A stretch of DNA of 9,235 nt from Streptosporangiaceae bacterium (GTDB lineage: Bacteria; Actinomycetota; Actinomycetes; Streptosporangiales; Streptosporangiaceae), in contig JAICWX010000340.1 in assembly GCA_025934635.1 (NCBI GenBank), positions 1 through 9,235 of the forward strand. The letters are read 5' to 3'. Shown here piece after piece: positions 1 through 4,986 of the stretch; the stretch's first letter is position 1, and each line of letters opens with the position of its first letter. Below the pieces are notes generated by a model. It was not told where the DNA came from. It searched no databases and worked only from the letters and a program-made list of their open reading frames with translations. Both the position numbers and the translations under genes were made by a program.

Positions 1-306
1 CCGTACGCGGGCGTGCCCTGGTTCTGGAGCGACCAGCACGACTACACCCTCCAGGTCGCCGGGCTGGCCAGCGCGGCGGACCATGAGGTCATCCGGGTGC
101 GGCCGGACGGCGTGGAGATCTGGTTCGGCCTGTCGGACAGCGGCCGGCTGGTCGCCGCCGCGGCCGCGGGTCCGGGGAACTCCGTCGCCCGGGACATCAA
201 GCTCGCCGAGATGCTCATCGCGCGGCGCGCGGCCCCCGACCCGGTGACGCTGGCCGATCCCGCCGTCACGCTGAAGTCGGCCCTCCGCTCGCCCGTGGCA
301 GGCTAG
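1..306 (+). CDS. Ferredoxin reductase (FAD/NAD(P)H-dependent), C-terminal part; 5' end outside window
   Basis: The frame is open from base 1 to a TAG at 304-306, giving 101 residues of C-terminus. The GTG at 13 is an internal valine, not a start. The visible segment begins P-Y-A-G-V-P-W-F-W-S-D-Q, the hallmark that opens the C-terminal dimerisation domain (Reductase_C type) of the BphA4/putidaredoxin-reductase family. Such flavoproteins pass electrons from NAD(P)H to a [2Fe-2S] ferredoxin that serves a Rieske oxygenase or cytochrome P450. The FAD- and NAD-binding Rossmann domains would lie upstream and are not seen. The next gene starts about 40 bp downstream on the same strand, so co-transcription is possible, though a palindrome sits in the gap. 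The family call is confident; the oxygenase partner is unknown. Confidence 0.88.
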   Translation, partial: PYAGVPWFWSDQHDYTLQVAGLASAADHEVIRVRPDGVEIWFGLSDSGRLVAAAAAGPGNSVARDIKLAEMLIARRAAPDPVTLADPAVTLKSALRSPVAG

Positions 307-322
307 CGGCCACTAGCATCCC

Positions 323-334
323 GGTAGGCCTACC
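323..334. promoter_or_regulatory. 12-bp perfect palindrome, candidate operator of the inositol dehydrogenase gene
   Basis: GGTAGGCCTACC is a perfect inverted repeat. It lies 4 bp after a TANNNT-type -10 match (TAGCAT, 314-319) and 1 bp before the Shine-Dalgarno GAGGAG (336-341). It would therefore cover the transcription start if that -10 is used. No good -35 is visible. The position fits a repressor site; the cognate regulator is unknown, and the sequence does not resemble the LacI palindrome at 2900-2913. Confidence 0.4.
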
Positions 335-346
335 TGAGGAGATGTG

Positions 347-1342
347 ATGCTGCGATTCGGTCTGTTCGGAGCGGGGAGGATCGGCCGCGTCCACGCCGCC
401 TCGCTGGCGGCGCACCCGCAGACGGAGCTCGCCGTCGTGCACGATCCGGTCGAGGCGGCGGCGCTCGGGGTGGCCACGCAGTACGGGGCCACGCCGGCCC
501 GGGACGCCGCGATGATCCTCGGCGACCCGGGTATCGGCGCCGTCATCATCGCCTCGCCCACGGCCACCCACGTCGACCTGCTCACCGCCTCGGTGCGGGC
601 GGGCAAGGCGGTGCTCTGCGAGAAGCCGATCGACCTGGACCTGGCCCGGGTCGACGCGTGCTGGGAGGATATCCAGGGCCTGGACACCACGGTGATGGTG
701 GGGTTCAACCGCCGGTTCGACCCCACGTTCGCCGAGCTGCGCGACCGGATCACGGCGGGCGAGATCGGGAAGCTGGAGCAGCTCATCATCACCAGCCGCG
801 ACCCCGCGCCGGCCCCGGCCGCTTACATCGCCAGCTCCGGCGGGCTGTTCCGCGACATGACCATCCACGACTTCGACATGGCGCGGTTCTTCCTCGGCGA
901 CGTGGTGGAGGTCCAGGCCGCGGGGGCGAACCTGATCGAGCCGTACATCGCCGAGGCCGGCGACATCGACTCGGCCGTGGTGATGCTGCGCGGCGCGGGC
1001 GGCGAGCTGTGCCAGATCGTCAACAGCCGCCGCTGCTCGTTCGGCTACGACCAGCGCCTGGAGGCGTTCGGCGCCGAGGGGATGCTGACCGCGGGGAACC
1101 AGGTCGCCACCAGCGTGCGCCGGTACGGCGCCGCGGGCACCGAGACCGCCCCGCCGTACCTGAACTTCTTCCTCGACCGCTACACCCCGGCCTACCGGGC
1201 CGAGCTCGACCACCTGGTCACCTGCGTGGAGCAGGGCCACGCGCCGAGCCCGGGCTTCGCCGACGGCCGGGCGGCGCTGGTGCTCGCGGACGCGGCGAAC
1301 GAGAGCATGAAAACCGGGCAGGCGGTGCGGGTCGCCGCCTGA
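347..1342 (+). CDS. iolG: Inositol 2-dehydrogenase-like oxidoreductase (Gfo/Idh/MocA family)
   Basis: This 331-residue protein is full length for NAD-dependent inositol dehydrogenases, which oxidise myo-inositol to scyllo-inosose in the cytosol. An N-terminal Rossmann fold carries G-A-G-R-I-G (8-13). The E-K-P motif (92-94) supplies the family lysine K93. The segment R-D-M-T-I-H-D-F-D (169-177) supplies D170 and H174, so the Lys/Asp/His catalytic set is complete. The G-F-N-R-R-F-D segment (119-125) and the C-terminal stretch Y-L-N-F-F-L-D-R-Y also match inositol dehydrogenases. ATG at 347 is preferred over GTG at 344 because GAGGAG (336-341) is then 5 nt away instead of 2. No other inositol genes are in the window, so another polyol or sugar substrate remains possible. 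The gene converges on the next gene with a 9-bp gap. Confidence 0.82.
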   Translation: MLRFGLFGAGRIGRVHAASLAAHPQTELAVVHDPVEAAALGVATQYGATPARDAAMILGDPGIGAVIIASPTATHVDLLTASVRAGKAVLCEKPIDLDLARVDACWEDIQGLDTTVMVGFNRRFDPTFAELRDRITAGEIGKLEQLIITSRDPAPAPAAYIASSGGLFRDMTIHDFDMARFFLGDVVEVQAAGANLIEPYIAEAGDIDSAVVMLRGAGGELCQIVNSRRCSFGYDQRLEAFGAEGMLTAGNQVATSVRRYGAAGTETAPPYLNFFLDRYTPAYRAELDHLVTCVEQGHAPSPGFADGRAALVLADAANESMKTGQAVRVAA

Positions 1343-1351
1343 CGCGCCGGA

Positions 1352-1723
1352 CTAGCAGGGATCACCGAGGATGGACGTCAGGTTGGTGAAGATCCGCCTG
1401 ACGTTCCAGCGGTTCTTGCCCCAGTCGATGACGGTCGTTGGCCACGAGCACTCGCTGCTGACATGCACCTGGTTCTCGTCGTCGAGGTAGATGTAGACGT
1501 TCTCGCTCCAGGACCGGATGGAGATGCGCGTGCGGGCTTCTACCCAGCCGCCGGCCAGGTCCGACCGGCGGACCCGGAAGCCGCTCTGACGCATGGCCTG
1601 CTGGCAGGCCTGGCTGATCTGCTCCCGGGAGCCGGGAAACCTCATGCTGGCCTCGTAGCTCGGCGGCAGGCCCAGCCAGTGCCACCGGTCGTGGGTCGTT
1701 TCCAGCAGCGCGTTGATGGTCAT
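1352..1723 (-). CDS. Small uncharacterised cytosolic protein with a W-P-T-T-x-x-D-W-G-K-N signature
   Basis: This 123-residue protein has no signal peptide or membrane segment that I can see. An amphipathic helix (about 33-47) precedes alternating beta-like segments, then the motif S-W-S-E (71-74) and P-T-T-V-I-D-W-G-K-N (95-104), and a short C-terminal helix ending in Cys. The pattern resembles a scattered family of small bacterial proteins with a S-W-G-E ... P-T-x-x-D-x-G-K-N signature and no established function; this is recollection, not a search. ATG at 1723 is chosen because AGGAG lies 9 nt upstream. A GTG at 1750 would put that Shine-Dalgarno inside the coding region. It lies 127 bp downstream of the LacI-type gene on the same strand, and 11-bp direct repeats in that gap may give it separate control. 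Confidence 0.7.
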   Translation of the reverse strand: MTINALLETTHDRWHWLGLPPSYEASMRFPGSREQISQACQQAMRQSGFRVRRSDLAGGWVEARTRISIRSWSENVYIYLDDENQVHVSSECSWPTTVIDWGKNRWNVRRIFTNLTSILGDPC

Positions 1724-1790
1724 CGCAGGCGCTCCTAATGGCCCGGCCACCGGCCAGGTCGCAGAGGGGATCTCCCGCCATCATGCAGCC

Positions 1791-1823
1791 CGGCGCTGAA
1801 GCGCGGCTGAAACGGCGCTGAGA
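1791..1823 (-). promoter_or_regulatory. Three 11-bp direct repeats, candidate response-regulator box
   Basis: Read on the minus strand, three contiguous 11-mers are TCTCAGCGCCG, TTTCAGCCGCG and CTTCAGCGCCG, sharing a YTCAGC core every 11 bp. The array lies between the lacI-type stop (1851) and the start of the small gene (1723). A weak -10-like CATGAT (1785-1780) is 5 bp beyond the last unit. An 11-bp direct-repeat period is typical of OmpR/PhoB-family sites, and actinobacterial PhoP boxes have a GTTCACC-like core. Chance in GC-rich DNA is not excluded. The rest of the 1724-1850 gap shows no gene. Confidence 0.4.
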
Positions 1824-1850
1824 CGGCGGGGCCTGCCTGGGCGGGGGCGG

Positions 1851-2882
1851 CTAGAACGGTACGGGGCCGCTCGAGCCGCGGACTTCGAGGCGCGGGGGCA
1901 GCAGGATGGTCTCGCCGGGGGCGTCCGGTTGGTCGATGCGGGCCAGCAGCTTGCGGGCGGCCTGCTGGCCCAGTTCCCGCGCGGTGGCGTCCACGCTGGT
2001 GAGCCACAGCGCGCGCAGGCGGGCGAAGACGGAGTTGTCGAAGCCGACCAGGGAGAGCTCCTGCGGGACCCTGATGCCGAGCGCGGCGGCCGCGGACAGG
2101 GCCCCGACGCAGGTCAGGTCGTTGGCCGCGAAGATGGCGGTCGGCCGGTCCCGGCCGCTCATCAGCCGGACGGTGGCCCGGTAGCCGCCCTCCTCGCTCA
2201 TGTCGCCGGCCTCGATCCGGACGTTGGCGCCGAGGCCGGCCGCGCGCATGGTGTCCTCGTAGCCTTCCATGCGCAGCCGTCCGGCCACGCTGGGCAGCCC
2301 GTGGATGTGAGCGATCTTGCCGTGGCCGAGCTCGATCAGGTGCCGGACCGCGAGCGTCCCGCCGAGGTGGTTGTCGTTGGCCAGGACGTCGGCGCGCGGC
2401 AGCCCGACGTCGAGGCCGCGGCCGCCCACGGCGACGGTCGGGATCTGGCTGGCCGCGTCGATGATGGCCTGCGACATGGGGATCGATCCGGCCAGGACCA
2501 GGCCGTCGACCCCGAGGTCGATGAACGACCAGGTCAGGGTCTCGTCCAGCATCCGGTCGATTCGGCCGTCGCCCAGCAGGATGTGCTTGCCGCCCGCGTG
2601 CAGCGCCGGAGTCAGGCCGTCGAGCATGTCGGCGAACCAGGGCTGGCGCAGGTCGTTCAGCAGCACGCCGACCGTGTGGGACCGCCGCTCGGCGAGCAGC
2701 CGGGCGGCCGCGTTGGGCCGGTACCCGAGCTCGGCGACGGCCTGCATGACGGCTTCGCGGCTGGTCGCGCTGACCTTGGGCGAGTTGCGGAGCACGAGGG
2801 ACACCAGCGACTTGGACACCCCGGCCCGGGCCGCGACCGTTTCCAGGGTGGGCTTCCCGGCGGTCTGCCCTGGAGCTGCCAC
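1851..2882 (-). CDS. LacI-family transcriptional regulator
   Basis: This 343-residue protein has normal LacI length. Residues 11-31 form the helix-turn-helix (P-T-L-E-T-V-A-A-R-A-G-V-S-K-S-L-V-S). The hinge helix follows at about 55-66 (R-P-N-A-A-A-R-L-L-A-E). From about residue 70 there is a periplasmic-binding-protein-like effector domain, with G-R-L-R-M-E-G-Y (201-208), A-A-N-D (252-255) and V-G-F-D-N (279-283). It should act as a cytoplasmic repressor released by a sugar or other small ligand; the ligand cannot be deduced. The GTG start at 2882 has AGGAGG 6 nt upstream (2894-2889). Its own promoter and a perfect palindrome sit immediately upstream, implying autoregulation. The CoA-transferase gene lies 33 bp upstream on the same strand, so readthrough from it would cross the operator. 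Confidence 0.93.
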   Translation of the reverse strand: MAAPGQTAGKPTLETVAARAGVSKSLVSLVLRNSPKVSATSREAVMQAVAELGYRPNAAARLLAERRSHTVGVLLNDLRQPWFADMLDGLTPALHAGGKHILLGDGRIDRMLDETLTWSFIDLGVDGLVLAGSIPMSQAIIDAASQIPTVAVGGRGLDVGLPRADVLANDNHLGGTLAVRHLIELGHGKIAHIHGLPSVAGRLRMEGYEDTMRAAGLGANVRIEAGDMSEEGGYRATVRLMSGRDRPTAIFAANDLTCVGALSAAAALGIRVPQELSLVGFDNSVFARLRALWLTSVDATARELGQQAARKLLARIDQPDAPGETILLPPRLEVRGSSGPVPF

Positions 2883-2899
2883 GAGGTCCCTCCTCAGTT

Positions 2900-2913
2900 T
2901 TGGAGCGCTCCAA
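2900..2913. promoter_or_regulatory. LacI-type operator (14-bp perfect palindrome)
   Basis: TTGGAGCGCTCCAA is a perfect inverted repeat with the central CG typical of LacI/GalR-family operators. It lies 17 bp before the GTG start of the LacI-type gene and 2 bp after the CoA-transferase stop codon. It touches the last base of the predicted -10 box and covers the predicted start point (about 2906). Binding here should block the lacI-type promoter. I found no second full copy in the window. Confidence 0.8.
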
Positions 2914-2941
2914 CACTATGGGGGTGGCGGGATGGTGTCAA
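2913..2941 (-). promoter_or_regulatory. Sigma-70-type promoter of the LacI-type gene, inside the CoA-transferase 3' end
   Basis: On the minus strand there is a perfect TTGACA (2941-2936), a 17-bp spacer, and TAGTGT (2918-2913), which fits the TANNNT -10 pattern. The -35 lies in the Val-Asp-Thr codons near the CoA-transferase C-terminus, and the first three bases of the -10 are that gene's TAG stop. The predicted start point, about 7 nt on, falls at the centre of the 2900-2913 palindrome. Spacing and sequence are close to the bacterial consensus. Confidence 0.75.
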
Positions 2942-4061
2942 CGCGGGGTAACTCCGCGCGCCCGGTCCATTCCTGCAGCACGTCCTCGCTGTGCTCGCCG
3001 GCCTCCGGGACACCGCGGGCCGGGCCGGAGGCGGCGGCGCTGAACCGGTACGGCATCCGGGCCACCGACCGCGGCTCGCCGTCGCCGTCAGTGACCTCGA
3101 TGATGGTGCCGCGGCCGGCCACCGCCGGGGCGGTGAGGACGTCCCCGCCATGCCTGATGTCCGCCCAGGCCAGCCGGGCGGTATCCAGGTCGCGCTTGAG
3201 CCCGTCGCGGTCGGCATGCCCGGCCGTCCAGGCGGCGATGGCCTGCGCCCGGGCGCGCAGCTTCTCCTCGAGCGTGACGTCCGGAACCGGATCGGCCACG
3301 CCGAAGCAGGCCTTCAGCTGGCGCCACAGGTACCGGCGGTCGGCGGAGATCAGGATCGGGCCGCCGGGCGCGGGCCACACCTCGCCCTGCGTCGGCCAGA
3401 CCGGGTGATCGTCGATGCTGTAGTGGGTGTAGTCGTCGGTCGCGATCATCGCCTCGAGCATGCTGAGGTCGATGTGCTGGCCGGTCCCGGTGCGGTCGCG
3501 CAGCCGCAGCGCGGCCAGGATCGCGATCGTGCCGTGCAGCCCGGCCACCGTGTCGGCGAGCGCGAACGCGATGTCCGCGGGCGGGTCCCCGCTGAGGTCG
3601 GCCTGGCGCCCGATCAGTCCCGCCTCGGCGTGGATGACGGGCGCGTAGGCAGCTCGTCCGGCATCGGGGCCGTCCTGGCCGAAACCGGAGATGGACAGCA
3701 TCACCAGCCGGGGGTTGACCGCGGACAGCACCGGCCAGCCCGCCCCGAACCGGTCGAGGATCCCGGGCCGGAAGTTCTCCACCACCACGTCGCAGGCGGC
3801 GGCCAGGTCGAGCAGCCGGCTGACGCCGGCGGGCTCGTGCAGGTCCAGCAGGATCGAGCGCTTGCCCGCGTTGACATGCGCGTACAATCCGGCACGGCCG
3901 CGGATCACCTTGCCGTACGCTTGCGCGACGTCAGTGCCGGGCAGTTCGGCCTTGACCACGTCGGCGCCGAGGTCGGACAAGATCCGGCCCGCGAACGGCC
4001 CGGCCACCGCCCGTGACAAGTCGAGCACGCGCAGCCCCTCCAGGGGCCTGAGCCCAGTCAT
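2916..4061 (-). CDS. Class III (CaiB/BaiF-type) acyl-CoA transferase
   Basis: This 381-residue protein is usual length for formyl-CoA/carnitine-CoA transferases, which move CoA between carboxylic acids through an aspartyl-CoA thioester. Family signatures run in order: R-V-L-D-L-S-R-A-V-A-G-P-F (11-23), L-G-A-D-V-V-K-A-E (31-39), V-V-V-E-N-F-R-P-G (92-100), S-I-S-G-F-G-Q-D-G-P (123-132), A-D-T-V-A-G-L-H-G (169-177) and T-G-T-G-Q-H-I-D (191-198). Asp170 aligns with the catalytic aspartate, numbered 169 in formyl-CoA transferase. The frame stays open upstream to 4478, but conserved sequence begins at this ATG and the extra stretch is only antisense to the SnoaL-like gene. A TACGCT -10 box 6 nt before the ATG supports leaderless transcription. 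It is divergent from the SnoaL-like gene. Substrate unknown; the nearby acyl-CoA synthetase suggests organic-acid catabolism. Confidence 0.92.
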   Translation of the reverse strand: MTGLRPLEGLRVLDLSRAVAGPFAGRILSDLGADVVKAELPGTDVAQAYGKVIRGRAGLYAHVNAGKRSILLDLHEPAGVSRLLDLAAACDVVVENFRPGILDRFGAGWPVLSAVNPRLVMLSISGFGQDGPDAGRAAYAPVIHAEAGLIGRQADLSGDPPADIAFALADTVAGLHGTIAILAALRLRDRTGTGQHIDLSMLEAMIATDDYTHYSIDDHPVWPTQGEVWPAPGGPILISADRRYLWRQLKACFGVADPVPDVTLEEKLRARAQAIAAWTAGHADRDGLKRDLDTARLAWADIRHGGDVLTAPAVAGRGTIIEVTDGDGEPRSVARMPYRFSAAASGPARGVPEAGEHSEDVLQEWTGRAELPRVDTIPPPP

Positions 4062-4067
4062 ACCGTC

Positions 4068-4073
4068 AGCGTA
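4068..4073 (-). promoter_or_regulatory. -10 box, probable leaderless promoter of the CoA-transferase gene
   Basis: TACGCT (minus strand) fits TANNNT and ends 6 nt before the ATG at 4061, so transcription would start at or next to the start codon. No Shine-Dalgarno is visible, in agreement. No recognisable -35 was found at 16-18 bp. Confidence 0.5.
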
Positions 4074-4118
4074 GAACCAAGGCCCGGACTGCGCCCCGGC
4101 GCCCGGCCGCCGGTGCGG

Positions 4119-4124
4119 TAGGTT
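4119..4124 (+). promoter_or_regulatory. -10 box, probable leaderless promoter of the SnoaL-like gene
   Basis: TAGGTT fits TANNNT and ends 6 nt before the ATG at 4131, the same geometry as the divergent CoA-transferase start. There is no clear Shine-Dalgarno before this ATG. No convincing -35 hexamer is visible. Confidence 0.5.
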
Positions 4125-4130
4125 GCCGGG

Positions 4131-4502
4131 ATGACGGTCACGCGGGAGCTCGTCGAGCTCTTCATCCTCAGCCTGGAGGCACGCGACTGGGATGCCTGGG
4201 CCAGGCTGCTGCATCCCGACGTGATCTACGAGCTCCCGCAGTCGCGGGAAAGGATCCGCGGACGCGACCGGTACCTGACGTTCAACCAGGAGTATCCCGG
4301 CGACTGGCACCTGCGGGCGAAGGTCATCATCGCCGACGAGTATCACGGGGTGGCGTGGTTCGAGTGGCAGCTGGACGGGCGCGCTGATGACGGGATGGCG
4401 TTCTTCGATTTCACCGACGGCCTGATTACCCAGGTCACGGACTTCTGGCCGGAACCGTACGAACCGCCGCCGGGTCACGAGAACCTGACCGAGCGCTGGT
4501 AA
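4131..4502 (+). CDS. SnoaL-like / NTF2-fold protein
   Basis: This 123-residue protein has the size and opening pattern of the SnoaL-like NTF2 superfamily: an N-terminal helix (V-E-L-F-I-L-S-L-E-A-R-D-W-D-A-W), then L-L-H-P-D-V-I-Y-E (about 26-34), an I-R-G-R-D-R-Y segment (about 41-47), and C-terminal strands with W-F-E-W and F-F-D-F-T-D-G-L-I-T. The fold makes a small pocket used by isomerases, hydratases and cyclases, but many members are uncharacterised and no catalytic residues can be assigned here. The start is supported by the leaderless -10 box at 4119-4124. The next gene begins 13 bp after the TAA stop, so the two probably form an operon. Confidence 0.78.
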   Translation: MTVTRELVELFILSLEARDWDAWARLLHPDVIYELPQSRERIRGRDRYLTFNQEYPGDWHLRAKVIIADEYHGVAWFEWQLDGRADDGMAFFDFTDGLITQVTDFWPEPYEPPPGHENLTERW

Positions 4503-4515
4503 CCAAGGAGGAACA

Positions 4516-4896
4516 GTGACGCTGATCGCGCGCTTCCAGGTCGACGGCTACGAGACCCGCCAGGTTGACGGCCTGGAGGCGGACTGGGTGGGCCTGATGA
4601 CGTTCGCGAAGACCTTCACCGCGGGGATCATCGGGCATGCCACCACGTTGTTCATGGCCGCGGGCAGCGACGAGGGATCGCGCTCGTACGTGGCCACGGA
4701 ACGGATCACCGGGCAGCCGGACGGCGGCGAGGAGGGCTCGGTGACCGTGCAGCACGGCGGGCTCGAGTCCGATCCGGCCACCTGGTTCGGTCATATCGTG
4801 CCGGGCACCGGGACCGGGGGATTCGCGGGATGGTCGGGTTCGGCCCGGATCGTGCACGACGACCAGGGCGCGTACTTCGAGATCAACCGGGACTGA
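4516..4896 (+). CDS. DUF3224-like small beta-barrel protein
   Basis: This 126-residue protein shows the pattern of DUF3224: an early F-x-V-D-G-Y-E segment, a K-T-F-T-x-x-I-x-G-H-A-T-T-L-F-M-A segment (about 32-48), S-R-S-Y-V-A-T-E-R-I-T-G (about 55-66), S-V-T-V-Q-H-G-G (about 75-82), I-V-P-G-T-G-T-G-G-F-A-G-W-S-G (about 94-108), and a final Y-F-E-I. The family is thought to form a small beta-barrel related to allene oxide cyclase; its function is unknown. The GTG start at 4516 is fixed by AAGGAGGA at 4505-4512. It is probably co-transcribed with the SnoaL-like gene, and a GC-rich inverted repeat follows the stop. Confidence 0.75.
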   Translation: MTLIARFQVDGYETRQVDGLEADWVGLMTFAKTFTAGIIGHATTLFMAAGSDEGSRSYVATERITGQPDGGEEGSVTVQHGGLESDPATWFGHIVPGTGTGGFAGWSGSARIVHDDQGAYFEINRD

Positions 4897-4897
4897 A

Positions 4898-4941
4898 CCG
4901 GCGCGGGGGCAGGCCCGGGCGCGGGGCTGGCCCGTCGCCGG
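4898..4941 (+). terminator. GC-rich interrupted hairpin after the DUF3224-like gene
   Basis: CCGGCG (4898-4903) can pair with CGCCGG (4936-4941), and internally GGGC (4907-4910) with GCCC (4930-4933), giving about 10 paired bases with a small internal loop. It starts 1 nt after the DUF3224-like stop and ends 9 nt before the -35 of the next gene. There is no T-run, so it would be a U-less actinobacterial terminator at best. Confidence 0.3.
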
Positions 4942-4950
4942 AGCGAGCTG

Positions 4951-4979
4951 TTGATCGCGGATAGGGCGGGCCATAAGGT
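4951..4979 (+). promoter_or_regulatory. Sigma-70-type leaderless promoter of the acyl-CoA synthetase gene
   Basis: TTGATC (4951-4956) and TAAGGT (4974-4979) are separated by exactly 17 bp, and the GTG at 4987 follows 7 nt after the -10. Transcription is therefore predicted to start on the GTG itself. The TTG at 4951 that opens the longest frame is the -35 element, not a start codon. No Shine-Dalgarno precedes 4987, as expected for a leaderless mRNA. Confidence 0.68.
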
Positions 4980-4986
4980 TTGTCCG

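Noticed and set aside
266..1240. Minus-strand open frame of 324 codons opposite the inositol dehydrogenase gene.
   Set aside because: No recognisable family; composition is typical of a high-GC antisense frame, while the plus strand has full catalytic motifs.
1727..1740. Partial match (GGAGCGC) to the LacI palindrome near the small gene's Shine-Dalgarno.
   Set aside because: Only one half matches and the core is explained by the Shine-Dalgarno; not a credible second operator.
3871..3888. TTGACA and TACAAT hexamers on the plus strand inside the CoA-transferase gene, suggesting an antisense promoter.
   Set aside because: The hexamers are only 6 bp apart, so they cannot form one promoter, and TACAAT has no good -35 at 16-18 bp.
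4062..4478. N-terminal extension of the CoA-transferase frame.
   Set aside because: Conserved family sequence starts at ATG 4061; the extension is antisense to the SnoaL-like gene and crosses both predicted promoters.
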